DNA of 64,000 nt from Chrysaora quinquecirrha (GCA_014526335.1 JACTAT010000007.1:1-64000), one strand, 5' to 3'; counted from the stretch's first letter, positions 54,611 through 64,000 are shown. The notes: generated from the letters alone by a model not told the origin. A program made the numbers and translations.

Positions 54611-57298
54611 GTGGTAGAAGGTTTAGAGAAACCTCTTCTTAGCAGAAAAGCAAGTTCTTCTCTGAACTTGATAAAAAAAGTTGACGAAATTGGTGCGGGA
54701 AAAATATCTGTTGATTCTGAAGCTAAAAAAGCAAAGTTTCATGTTTTACAAAAATTTCCAAAACTTTTTGAAGGACTGGGTGAACTACATGGAGAATACA
54801 ATATTTTGCTCAGGTCCGATGCAAAACCATATGCTTTGAATGTACCTAGAAAAGTTCCTTTGCCTCTTTTAGATAAAACAAAAAGGGAACTAGACAAAAT
54901 GCTTAATATGGGAGTAATTTCACGAGTTGAAAGTCACACTTCATGGTGTGCACCCATGGTTGTTATTCCAAAGCCTAACGGTGACGTTAGAATTTGTGTT
55001 GACCTTACAAAATTAAACGAATCTGTTCTAAGAGAAATACATCCACTCCCGTCCGTTGATTATACACTAGCAAAATTTGGAGGAGCTAGAATATTCTCTA
55101 AAATGGATGCAAATAGTGCCTTTTGGCAAAGAAAATTATCAAACGAGTCTCGTCTACTGACTACATTTATCACTCCTTGGGGAAGATTTTGTTTTAATCG
55201 ACTACCTTACGGTATATCTACGGGTAGTGAGCAATTTCAAAGATGTATGAATGAGCTTTTAGAAGGCCTAGAAGGAGTGGAAGTTCAAATTGATGACATT
55301 ATAGTTTATGGTTCTAGCAAGGCAGAACACGATGAAAGACTGGATAATGTTTTAATGAAACTATCTCAGGCAAATATTACTCTCAATAAAGCTAAATGTG
55401 AATTTGCAGTTAAATCTGTCAAGATTTTGGGTCACATCGTTTCTCCTGAGGGTATTACACCTGATCCCTCGAAGATAAATGCAATAATTTCAATGCAAAA
55501 GCCTAAAAACGTGAAAGAATTAAGATCATTTTTAGGCATGGTAAATCATCTAAGTAAATTTGCAAGTCACTTAGCGACGCTAACGAAACCCCTAAGGGAC
55601 CTTTTGTGTAAAGAAAATCAATGGAAGTGGGGTCCTGCACAAGATAAATCTTTCTCAGATATTAAAAATTGTCTTGTTTCTGCACCAGTTTTAGCTCTAT
55701 ATGATCCAAACAAGGAAACGAAGATCAACGCTGATGCATCATCTTATGGAATTGGCGGAGTGTTGCTACAAAAACAGTGTGACGGAGTCTGGAAACCAGT
55801 TTCCTTTATGTCACGTGCATTATCAGAGACCGAGAAGAGGTACAGCCAACTTGAAAAGGAATGCCTTGCTTTCACGTGGATGTGCGAAAGATCCAGTGAT
55901 TATATTCTTGGCAAGTCAATCATTGGAGAAACAGATCACAAGCCGTTGGTTCCTATCCTAACAAAATACACACTGGAACAAGTTCCTCCACGAATACAAA
56001 GATTCAAGATGCGACTGATGCGTTTTAACATACAAGAGATGAATCATGTTCCAGGCAAACAGATGGTCATGTCCGATACATTATCAAGACAGCTGCCAAT
56101 CGAAAGCAGTGAGAAATCTATGATCGATGATAACGAGATGACGCCATTTCTCGAAAGCATTATAAGCACCCTTCCAGTGTCAGATGTCAAATTGCAACAG
56201 ATAATTGCGGCACAGGAAGAAGATCCAGTATGCATAAAAATCAAGGAATACATCCTGGAGGGATGGCCAGATAAATATAAAATTCCTTATTCTTTACAAT
56301 CTTATTGGAATTTTAAGGGTGAATTGTCTGTTGTTAGAAATCTCATTTTGAAATCAACAAGGATTCTTATACCTTCATCGTTGAGATTAGAGGTATTAGA
56401 TAAAATACATCAGGGGCACCAAGGCATTGTAAAATGCAGAGCACGTGCAAAACAGTCTGTATGGTGGCCTGGTTTGAGTAGGGAAATTCAGGATATGGTA
56501 CAAGGTTGTCGAATTTGTTTGCAACACAAAGTTAATACCCCTGAGCCTTTGATGGCATCCATATTTCCCGAAAGACCCTGGCAGGAAGTTGGAATAGATT
56601 TCTTTTATTCCAAAGGAAGGGATTACATTATAATTGTTGATTACTTTTCAAGATTTATAGAAGTCTTAGCAATGCAAAAGAAGAAAGCTGATGCCGTCAT
56701 CTCTGGTTTAAAAGAAACATTTGCTCGATATGGAATCCCAGAAAAGTTGAGATCCGACAATGGTCCTCCATTCGACGGTGCAGAATTTACACATTTTGCA
56801 AAGCAATGGGATATTCAGCTAGCACCAAGCAGCCCCCGGTATCCTCAATCAAATGGAGAAGTCGAGAGAGCCGTCCAAACTGTGAAGAATATTTTGAAGA
56901 AGGAGAAGGAAATAGAAAAAGCGTTGTTGGCTTACAGAACAACTCCTTTGAGGAATGGCTTCTCGCCAGCTGAGCTGTTGATGGGCAGAAAACTGCGCAG
57001 TACAGTACCAACGTTTCATGAAAATCTGATTCCAAGATGGCCAGACATGGATAAGTTGCAGCACAACGAAAGCATGCAGCGGATGCAACAACAACAACAC
57101 TTTAACTACAAACACAGAGCGAAGTTGTTACCACCTTTAACCCCAGGATCTGAAGTGAAGATAGCGAATCATGATCAGACAGGCATTGTACAGGGAAAGA
57201 CAAGCAGTCCAAGACAGTATACGCTGCAAACTCCAACGTCAACATTGCGAAGAAACAGAGTACATTTAGTTCCTTTACCAACTACCAATCAGAAATAA
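54611..57298 (+). CDS. Pol polyprotein of right gypsy element, shortened
   Basis: Seen: 895 residues, matching the left pol throughout RT, RNase H and integrase with few substitutions. All catalytic residues listed for the left copy (IDD, RNase H Asp residues, HHCC finger, DDE) are present. A stop after NQK removes the last about 47 residues, beyond the integrase core. As in the left copy, the true start lies upstream in the gag-protease frame, which is broken here. Confidence 0.88.
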   Translation: MVEGLEKPLLSRKASSSLNLIKKVDEIGAGKISVDSEAKKAKFHVLQKFPKLFEGLGELHGEYNILLRSDAKPYALNVPRKVPLPLLDKTKRELDKMLNMGVISRVESHTSWCAPMVVIPKPNGDVRICVDLTKLNESVLREIHPLPSVDYTLAKFGGARIFSKMDANSAFWQRKLSNESRLLTTFITPWGRFCFNRLPYGISTGSEQFQRCMNELLEGLEGVEVQIDDIIVYGSSKAEHDERLDNVLMKLSQANITLNKAKCEFAVKSVKILGHIVSPEGITPDPSKINAIISMQKPKNVKELRSFLGMVNHLSKFASHLATLTKPLRDLLCKENQWKWGPAQDKSFSDIKNCLVSAPVLALYDPNKETKINADASSYGIGGVLLQKQCDGVWKPVSFMSRALSETEKRYSQLEKECLAFTWMCERSSDYILGKSIIGETDHKPLVPILTKYTLEQVPPRIQRFKMRLMRFNIQEMNHVPGKQMVMSDTLSRQLPIESSEKSMIDDNEMTPFLESIISTLPVSDVKLQQIIAAQEEDPVCIKIKEYILEGWPDKYKIPYSLQSYWNFKGELSVVRNLILKSTRILIPSSLRLEVLDKIHQGHQGIVKCRARAKQSVWWPGLSREIQDMVQGCRICLQHKVNTPEPLMASIFPERPWQEVGIDFFYSKGRDYIIIVDYFSRFIEVLAMQKKKADAVISGLKETFARYGIPEKLRSDNGPPFDGAEFTHFAKQWDIQLAPSSPRYPQSNGEVERAVQTVKNILKKEKEIEKALLAYRTTPLRNGFSPAELLMGRKLRSTVPTFHENLIPRWPDMDKLQHNESMQRMQQQQHFNYKHRAKLLPPLTPGSEVKIANHDQTGIVQGKTSSPRQYTLQTPTSTLRRNRVHLVPLPTTNQK

Positions 57299-57467
57299 TC
57301 ACAGAAGATTTCAGAAGACCGGAAAGAAGATGATGTTCAAACAAAAATACAATCTCCTTTGAACATATTATCAAGACCGAAGAGACTGATAAAACCTTCA
57401 CTTAAAGCAAAAGAAAACATGGAAAATGAACTCAGATAACATTGTTACTTTTTAAAAGGAGGGGAGA

Positions 57468-57671
57468 TGTTGTGTTATTTGAATCTGCATGAAATTCATT
57501 ATGCTGTATTCCCTAATGATAATAGAACAATTAATTATCCTGCATTCGTTAAAATGCGTGCAGCACTTGTTTACAACAAGTTCTCATATAAATTTGGTTT
57601 GCCTGATAATTCAGTTAGTTAGTAAATTCAGATTAGAAAAGACGTTTCTTTTCTGTGTTCATAACTCAACA
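57468..57671 (+). repeat. 3' LTR of right gypsy element
   Basis: Seen: 204 bp, preceded by the polypurine tract AAAAGGAGGGGAGA (57454-57467). Confidence 0.92.
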
Positions 57672-57673
57672 TC

Positions 57674-58233
57674 TTAACCCTAATCCTACCGGGCTTTTTT
57701 TGATCTACCACAGCCGGGGGTGGTTTCCACCCCCCCTCCATAAATTGCTGTCCAGTAGAGCTAGAGCAATCAAACTTGGCACAGGCATTGACCAATGTAT
57801 TAGGAGTAATGTTGGTGAATTGGGCGTCTCCATCTTCTATTATGACGTCATTGTGACATCATAATCAAAACATGCTATCGACGTCGGTCAAAAATCGACC
57901 TTCCTTAATATCAATAGAAATCCGGAAATTTCTTTACATTTTGTAGCTAGTAACTATTTTCTATTACCTTGCAAAGAATCAGTCAATTCTGATAAGATTT
58001 AATGGTAAAAATAGGCACTTATATGTGGTTTTGGCATGACCGCTTTCCATATAAGGCAATGTCACGTGACCCATTGTTATTATTTTGGGGATTTTTTTGT
58101 ATCACATTGTAGCTTATACATATAGGCTTAAAGTCAGTCTGGTTTGCAAGCTTACATCCATTACACAACAGAACAGTTTCAAGAAAAGCTTGAGGGGGGG
58201 GTGGATTCCACCCCCCGGTAGGATTAGGGTTAA
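57674..58233. mobile_element. 560-bp TTAA-flanked MITE, right arm only
   Basis: Seen: TTAA at 57674-57677 and 58230-58233, inverted ends CCCTAATCCTACCGGG, inner GGTGG(A/T)TTCCACCCCCC on both sides. It contains TGACGTCA- and TCACGTGAC-like palindromes also seen in the 8261-11082 element. It lies two bases after the gypsy 3' LTR and is absent from the left arm. The piggyBac-like assignment is inferred from the target. Confidence 0.78.
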
Positions 58234-58857
58234 GTGCTTTCAGACCGGACTAGAACGCTTCGCTCTAAACCCACAGCCCCCAAACTAACCCACCAATCCC
58301 ACCAAGGTAACCCCTTTAATAAGAATCTTTATCCATCCACGATTTGATTGAATTTGTTGGCCAAGAATACCCCCCTGGCTTCTGTTGCTAATAGGACTGC
58401 TATCATTATGAATAGATAGCTAAGTCCCTCTCTATTTCTCCCAAAACCCCTTTATCTCCGAAAAGCCCCCCAGAATCACCGATCAACATCCAGATTCGCA
58501 ATCTACGCCAAAAAGTGACCCAGAAAATATTTATCCCATAAAGTCCCGGCTCAGGTGGTAATACTCCCCACTCACCCTCTGGACTAGAAGGGGAGGGGTA
58601 TATTTCACCCGATTGTGACGTCATATGATTAGTGGTGTTACGTCATGCGACCAGTTTCAAACAATGAGGTAACTTGAGAAGAACTGCGTCAGTTAGTTAG
58701 AATGACGTCTATGGACGAACTTGTGAAGGAAGTTTTATTAAATACTAGATCTGTCACCCCAAAAATAGCACAGAGAGAATTTGACTCACCAAATGCAGAA
58801 TGTTATGGTGATTATCGGTATCAACGTTGATGTCACCCATTCTAACTAATTATCAAA

Positions 58858-59214
58858 TTAATCAGACGCAGCATTAAACGAGGTTAAGAGATCTTCATCA
58901 AAATGTATCAATATTTGAACTGGCGGCCGACAAATACTAAAAATGACCAACTTTTTCTTGTGTATGAGAAATTCCGATCCTTTGGGATCAAGAGAGGAAA
59001 GTTCATAAACGGGAAGTCTGTTACAAAATAACACTTTTTCCAACAAATTCCAGTAACCCATAACAAAATTGTGTTCTGTCTCGACGCAAGCGTTTTTTTG
59101 GTAATTAGGATTCAGAAACGCATCCGTCTTCAAATACTTGCAAAGTTTCGTTGCTTCTATGACAAAAATTTCAGGAAGACATCGTTCAACAATTTGTCTT
59201 GAGTCACGAACTTT
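58858..59214 (-). other. Open frame of unknown nature
   Basis: Seen: about 117 codons on the minus strand open from a stop near 59214 to the stop at 58858, with no Met at the 5' part. Contents such as MGYWNLLEKVLF and LVIFSICRPPVQILIHF look protein-like, and the last part overlaps the arm end (mirror at 1-42). It could be an exon or a transposon scrap. I recognise no domain and see no strong acceptor. Confidence 0.25.
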
Positions 59215-59350
59215 TTAAAGAATACCATATGTATTCAAAAAAACCGATTATTGGATCATTTGGATATCAGGTCTACCTTACATGTTAAATTCCTCAATAT
59301 CGGTCATGTTTGTTGCACTGATTTCAAGTTAATGTTTTTTTTAATTGCAG

Positions 59351-59464
59351 GATTCAGAGTGTTCCCAGCCAAAAAGAGTTGAATCTGACGACTGGTTTAA
59401 TGAAGAAATTTCCAAAGCAAAAGAGATAGTAGTCGTAGAAACAGGAGTGTGCTACCTTACCTGA
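59351..59464 (+). CDS. Possible terminal exon
   Basis: Seen: a good acceptor (TTTTTTTTAATTGCAG) followed by 37 codons and TGA, reading SQPKRVESDDWFNEEISKAK and ending VVVETGVCYLT. The acidic-basic composition would suit a cytosolic tail. It is in phase 0, which does not match the AAG/GTAGAT donor of the 39012 channel exon but would match an alternative CTA/GTAAAA donor there. The link to the channel gene is a guess. Confidence 0.3.
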   Translation, partial: DSECSQPKRVESDDWFNEEISKAKEIVVVETGVCYLT

Positions 59465-59799
59465 GGATGTGTCATAAAGTCATGTCACCTAGGCATTTTT
59501 GCAGCTTCATCCAAGGATTTTGCTACTATTTGTTCCTTATTTTTTGTATCTTTCTAAAAAATTTGCAAGGATTCTTTTCCTTTATAGTCCAGTGGCAAAA
59601 CAGAAAATATCAGGGACACCCTGACAAAAAATACAGATGGCATTTTTACCATTTTCTGAAAAAAAGTCATACCGAGCATAAAATAAAGTTTTTGCCTCTT
59701 CAAAAACCTAACTGCCCAATTTGGTAACATTCGAGAACAGAAAATTGTCCTGCTGAAATTATCCTCCTGTCAAACTGACTAATTATTATCCTAACTCGA

Positions 59800-59940
59800 T
59801 AAATGAATAACTAACTAGCGTACTAGTTAAAAAACTAAAAATAACTTGCTAACTAACTAACTAAATAACTAACTAAACCAACAGAAGAACTATCTAACTA
59901 ACTATTTGGCTAATTTTTACATACTAATCTATATTACTAA
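59800..59940. repeat. AACTAACT-rich low-complexity stretch
   Basis: Seen: repeated CTAACTAA words, also at 62145-62220. No gene is seen in 59470-60140. Confidence 0.7.
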
Positions 59941-61504
59941 ACTCCTTAAATGCAAATTAGGTTGCCCCTTTGTTGTGGCCCATTGTTCGATTACACAACA
60001 AAGGCTCTTTCCCTGGGCCACCTAGAAACGTGGTTCTTTTTTTGATCGACGCCCTTTCTGCCCAGGTAGTGCATGCCGTATTTTTCTAAATGATTTGAGA
60101 AGCGCAAGTTGATGAAAACTTCGATTTTATCTCGAGTTCAACAATTTTTAGTTTTGATTGCGGCCATCTATTATGTTCCTTTCACTACACGCACATTGAA
60201 TCTTTTGCGTGCAACTCTCAGGGGTTTATTCAATGACTTGTTGCTTCAAAAGCCTGGATTCCATACAGAATCTTAACTGTCGTGCGACTATCGCACAATC
60301 GTGAGACGTGAGAATTTCTTTCCGTACGATTATCCCACGACCATAAATACAAATGGTGACATTTTGATCGTAAAAGAGCCTCCACGATTACATTACTACG
60401 ATTTAGTTGTCATGTAGTTTTTCTTACAAGATATTTTGAGATACTAAAATCAAACACGCTTTCCAGACAATGGATACCTTTCCCAACGGTATATTTATTG
60501 GCAGTGTGCGATTGTGTCTTATCTCTCAACTTCACGCTCAAATACAATACTACATTACTGTTGTGAACAAAAAAGGCTTTTCCAACTCCAGCGATGTCAA
60601 AGCTTTTTATGTCAACAAAAGTCCCAAGACGAAAGTAGAATTTTAAGAGTTAAGAATGAAATTTCACAGAACATGAGAGTTTCTGGTGATTTTTCAAGGA
60701 TTTTCTGCCACTTAATAGATGATTCCAGGTGAATTGGACATTTCTGGGTGGTTTTGGGTGCTTTTCATCAAGTTATGGTTCGTTTTGAGTGCTTTGGCTG
60801 GTTGTGGGCAATTTTGGGTTGTTTCGCGTTTTGGTAAGTAGGCCTACGTTTTCACGTTTTCAGGGGTCAAAGGACGTTAAAGGACACTAGGAGACTGTTA
60901 TTCATTTTGGCATTTTACTGATATTCTTTCCATTTTCAAGAAGAGTTGTTGCTTTGATTATTTCCATAAATCGTCACATTAAACTTTGTGTTTTACTGTT
61001 TCAATGCATATGAAACACTACTAAGAGGCCATAGATTTTACGGGTTTCAAGTTGAATGTTCCTTTGAAAATTCAGAGCACAAACACACAAAATGAAAATC
61101 GTTTTGATACAGTGAGATATTTATTTTTCATGACGGACATTTAAAATTAAAGTCTGCGATCAGATACGGATAGGATTTTCGAATTTATGCTGCAGTAGGC
61201 CTAATACTACTTATTTTGCGTCTTAAGTTGGCACAAAAGCGTTTGGAATATTCTAAGTAGATCTGGCAACTTGGTGACAAAAAAATTCATTAAGCATTTA
61301 CCATCGAACTGTTTGACTTTTATTTAGGCTGTTAATAATAGGATTTTCGAGTGCAGACAGGGCATAGAAACGTTGCATTATAACTCAAGAAGATGAAACA
61401 CAGTCAGAGATACCCTTAACCTCCGTGAACTCACTGGCTCACTATCCCACCCAAGGTTTTGTTTTATACAACTTGGCTTATATTTGATCTTCAGCTTTCA
61501 TATT

Positions 61505-61815
61505 TTAATGATGATGATGATGATGATTTTGATGACATGAAGATAATGATGATTGTGATGATGATGATGATGATTATTATTATTATTATTATGATTTTGA
61601 TGGCATGATGATGATGATGATGATGATGATTATGATGATAATGATGATGAGATCTAATGACGATTATGATTATGATGATGATGATTATTATGAAGATGGT
61701 AACGATGATGATGAGGATGATTCTAATGGTGATTATAATGTTATAGTTAATGATGGCGATAATGATAATTTTGACGGTGATAATAACTGTGGTGATGATG
61801 ATGATGATAATTTTC
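61505..61815. repeat. (GAT)n-type microsatellite
   Basis: Seen: long imperfect GATGAT run with ATT interruptions. Frames starting with repeated Met and Asp across it are artefacts. Confidence 0.92.
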
Positions 61816-61894
61816 TTTTTTTGTCCACAGTTTAATACCCTTTTATCAATTCTCTTATACGTTTACCATTACAAGTAGACTAGCTTTTAACTTG

Positions 61895-61960
61895 ACGCCC
61901 GCGAACTGACACCCGCGATGCGGGTGTGTTTTTACCTTGACACCCGCAATGTGGGTGAAT
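61895..61960. repeat. Short GACACCCGC repeat hairpins
   Basis: Seen: GACACCCGCGATGCGGGTGT and GACACCCGCAATGTGGGTG, two small adjacent hairpins of related sequence. They interrupt copy 2 of the direct-repeat block relative to copy 1. Confidence 0.6.
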
Positions 61961-61967
61961 ATTAGTA

Positions 61968-62150
61968 CCAGATTAGCTTGGAAAAAAGATACCACTCAAC
62001 TAAGCCTTCTGAACTTTCGCTAGAGTCCGGGAGGTTAGCTCCCCATGGCATCCCACAACCTCCCCGGACTCTAGCGAAAGTTCAGAAGGCTGCAAATTAA
62101 AAGGCAGCAAGTTAAAAGGCAGCTGAGTGGTATCTTGTCTTTCCAAGTTA
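61968..62150. mobile_element. Hairpin-forming foldback sequence
   Basis: Seen: TTAGCTTGGAAA...GATACCACTCA and GAACTTTCGCTAGAGTCCGG are matched by inverted copies to 62145 around a 25-base centre (GAGTCCGG/CCGGACTC, TGAGTGGTATC, TTTCCAAGTTAA). The related site at 34530-34560 has only one side. It is likely a foldback MITE; exact ends are uncertain. Confidence 0.5.
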
Positions 62151-62225
62151 ACTAACTAACCGACATACTAGCAAAAAGTAACTAACTATGTAACTTACTT
62201 ACTAACATATTCACTTACTGACTAA

Positions 62226-62951
62226 GGCCCTTTGCACACTAGACCTAAAATTCTGCCAAAATTCTACCAAACAGTGGGGCGCATTTGCTAATTATTGAGT
62301 TCCGACCATAAATTCCTGATGCCCTGAAATAGTCTCTATCAATCATTTCGACTTCTGATGACAGATTTGATAGGGTTCACCGTAATGTCTGAGAAGAATT
62401 CTTTCTTTCTTTCACCCTCAATGCACCATCAACTTGAATTATATTTATTTTGAAATTGCCTATTTTCGACATTTAGTGAATGACATGAATTAAATTTAAG
62501 AATCTAGGTTCTCCGACTTTAGCTCTTCAGAATATTGTTGAATAAAGAACCTTAATGCCGCTTGTTGCATTTGTAAAAGTGATACAGTAGTGTAACATAT
62601 GCAGATAATACCAACATCATTCTTTGCATTCTGCCCTGGCCGCTTTGCTCCAGCAAATAAAAAACAATCATAAAAAAGCATGAAAAACTCTTCATCCGAC
62701 ATCTTGTTTCGAGAACGAATGAAAAAAGCAAGAAAATGTCGCTTCAGGTCAAGAAATTAATCCGTGATGACATTTGGCAGAAATAAGGGCTGCTCGGGAG
62801 CTGCCCATATTTAATTAGTCGGCCTGTTTCATCCTTACTAGAATTTATGGATAGTAGAAAATGCAAAAAAGTCCTTGCACACTAGGAAAAAAGATGTTAA
62901 TTTGTTAATCCTTACTAAAATTTGGAAAAGTACTCTAGTGTGCAAAGGCCC
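62226..62951. mobile_element. 726-bp TAA-flanked MITE (PIF/Harbinger-like)
   Basis: Seen: ends GGCCCTTTGCACACTAGA and complement, flanked by TAA (62223-62225, 62952-62954). TAA duplication and GG-starting ends fit PIF/Harbinger. A minus-strand frame inside (62496-62702, starting MSDEEFFMLF) may be a remnant of an element protein; I do not recognise it. Confidence 0.72.
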
Positions 62952-62969
62952 TAAATAAATTGCAAACTT

Positions 62970-63120
62970 GGTAATGAAGGTGGGACCATGAAGGTGGGAC
63001 CATGGGACCTGGGACCCGGGACCATAAAAAGTGGGACCATTAGGGTGGGACCATTAAGGTGGGACCATGGGACCTGGGACCCGGGACCATTAAGGTGGGA
63101 CCATCAAGGTAAGACCATTA
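62970..63120. repeat. GTGGGACCAT minisatellite
   Basis: Seen: GTGGGACCAT(T/G)AAG units with two interspersed GGACCTGGGACCCGGGACC palindromic blocks. Confidence 0.9.
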
Positions 63121-63484
63121 ATGTTTCATTTGCTATAGTCATGATTTGGTAGTCTTACTATTTGAAATAAAAAAACATCTAACAGGGGCGTCGTTGCTCT
63201 AAGAATAGAGCAATACTATTTACGATACTACATTATTGCCGTAGCCGATCGTTATCGCAAAATGCTCCTCCATCAGGATGCAGACCCTCATACTAGGCGG
63301 CTTCTTGACCCCGATGAAAAATTCAACAAAATTTGTGGTTTATTGATATTTTATGGGTTTTACGAATGTCACTCTGGAAGGGCCCCGGAAACACCTGGCG
63401 AAAAAGCCTCTGATATCTGATTACATAAATGATTTCTACCAAAATTCCAAAGTGCATTGGAGACATCTCACGCCCATACAGTAT

Positions 63485-63984
63485 NNNNNNNNNNNNNNNN
63501 NNNNNNNNNNNNNNNNNNNNNNNNNNNNNNNNNNNNNNNNNNNNNNNNNNNNNNNNNNNNNNNNNNNNNNNNNNNNNNNNNNNNNNNNNNNNNNNNNNNN
63601 NNNNNNNNNNNNNNNNNNNNNNNNNNNNNNNNNNNNNNNNNNNNNNNNNNNNNNNNNNNNNNNNNNNNNNNNNNNNNNNNNNNNNNNNNNNNNNNNNNNN
63701 NNNNNNNNNNNNNNNNNNNNNNNNNNNNNNNNNNNNNNNNNNNNNNNNNNNNNNNNNNNNNNNNNNNNNNNNNNNNNNNNNNNNNNNNNNNNNNNNNNNN
63801 NNNNNNNNNNNNNNNNNNNNNNNNNNNNNNNNNNNNNNNNNNNNNNNNNNNNNNNNNNNNNNNNNNNNNNNNNNNNNNNNNNNNNNNNNNNNNNNNNNNN
63901 NNNNNNNNNNNNNNNNNNNNNNNNNNNNNNNNNNNNNNNNNNNNNNNNNNNNNNNNNNNNNNNNNNNNNNNNNNNNNNNNNNNN
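63485..63984. other. Assembly gap of exactly 500 N
   Basis: Seen: second 500-N run, followed by 16 known bases. Open frames running through N are meaningless. Confidence 0.99.
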
Positions 63985-64000
63985 TCGGACCCATATATTT

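Larger units (their letters stand above)
53160..57671 (+). mobile_element. Ty3/gypsy LTR retrotransposon, right copy
   Basis: Seen: 204-bp LTRs at 53160-53363 and 57468-57671, same family as 2371-6899 and nearly identical. The gag frame is broken and pol ends early, so this copy is more damaged than the left. The upstream flank is ...CATCGGTTA and the downstream flank TCTTAACCC; no 5-bp duplication is seen at its own ends. Confidence 0.93.
51938..58584. mobile_element. TA-flanked foldback transposon (right copy) with nested elements
   Basis: Seen: GTCCAGAGGGTGAG ends flanked by TA (51936-51937, 58585-58586). The low-side arm plus internal part is long (51938-53159) and holds about three tandem units of about 175 bp (AAAACCGTAAAATTGATTTAG), against two in the left copy. 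The high-side arm is only about 350 bp (58234-58584). Compared with the left copy, the long part is on the opposite side of the gypsy element, so an internal inversion has occurred. Confidence 0.7.
40202..58899 (-). repeat. Right arm of giant inverted duplication
   Basis: Seen: reverse complement of 1-39425. Unique markers recur in mirror order: channel exons (40553-40613, 42692-42872, 43940-44017), a TAA-flanked MITE (44398-44667), the LINE relic (46797-47560), hammerhead motifs (47895-48181), the Penelope-like element (48421-51177) and the gypsy element (53160-57671). It lacks five left-arm segments and carries one private MITE (57674-58233). Small substitutions and short indels separate the arms throughout, so it is not an exact computational copy. 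Confidence 0.93.
60140..62045 (+). repeat. Diverged direct-repeat block, copy 2
   Basis: Seen: same order of landmarks and same strand as 32920-34560, with a longer microsatellite. It carries GGGTGTTTT/AACCACCCAAAA-like words near 60745-60835. It lies outside the inverted arms. No coding frame is evident. Confidence 0.75.

Noticed and set aside
57674..57690. Telomere-like TTAACCCTAA
   Set aside because: It occurs once as the inverted end of a TTAA-flanked MITE and is not a tandem array.
59351..59464. Direct splice from the 39012-39072 exon by its best donor
   Set aside because: The phases disagree: the AAG/GTAGAT donor would give an early stop, so I do not join them.
61605..61835. Protein starting with eight Met and rich in Asp
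   Set aside because: It is the translation of a GAT/ATG microsatellite.

Overview
This window is from an AT-rich, intron-containing eukaryotic nuclear genome, most likely a marine or other aquatic invertebrate. I cannot name the species. The reasons are split exons with GT/AG junctions, Penelope-like retroelements carrying GIY-YIG endonucleases, a Ty3/gypsy element, a jockey-like LINE relic, a Helitron, a CMC-type DNA transposon, many MITEs, a decayed Maverick/Polinton virus-like element, and a host channel gene of a type common in invertebrates. There are no bacterial operons.

The dominant structure is a very large inverted duplication. Positions 1-39425 are mirrored by 40202-58899, with a 500-N gap (39426-39925) and 276 unmatched bases at the centre. 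Base 1 already lies inside the repeat, so the left arm may continue outside the window. The arms are 39.4 kb and 18.7 kb long. They differ by a few clean events. Left only: a TTAA-flanked MITE (1375-2368), a CMC-like transposon (12749-16539), a Helitron (18346-20946), a 13.1-kb segment (about 23753-36877), and a 601-bp terminal-inverted-repeat element with a 9-bp target duplication (37791-38391). Right only: a TTAA MITE (57674-58233). In addition, a foldback element holding a Ty3/gypsy retrotransposon is internally rearranged. Both arms keep the same three exons of an ion-channel-like gene. The simplest reading is that two alleles of one heterozygous locus were scaffolded head-to-head. A real palindrome remains possible.

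Layout of the left arm: foldback element with nested MITE and gypsy element (316-7499); TTAA element with a nested, frameshifted Penelope-like element (8261-11082); two facing hammerhead ribozymes, each behind a Pol III B-box-like sequence (11299-11640); LINE relic (11945-12715); CMC element with its own inner foldback (12749-16539); Penelope RT scrap (17480-17700); degenerate tandem repeat; Helitron; MITE; channel exons 1 and 2; then the left-only 13 kb, with a tRNA-Ile-like pseudogene, a Polinton fragment (29.0-32.8 kb, minus strand) and several Penelope pieces split by a minisatellite; then channel exon 3 and the gap. The right arm repeats this in reverse with the differences above. From 58900 to 63484 lies unmirrored sequence with a possible terminal exon, a diverged direct copy of 32.9-34.6 kb, a hairpin element, a TAA-flanked MITE and a minisatellite, ending at a second 500-N gap.

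The most unusual items are the four 61-nt hammerhead motifs with a stem III that can only form well as a dimer, the inverted arms whose empty sites date and delimit the transposons exactly, and a minisatellite family shared by the Helitron and by an array that replaces the RT of a Penelope-like element.
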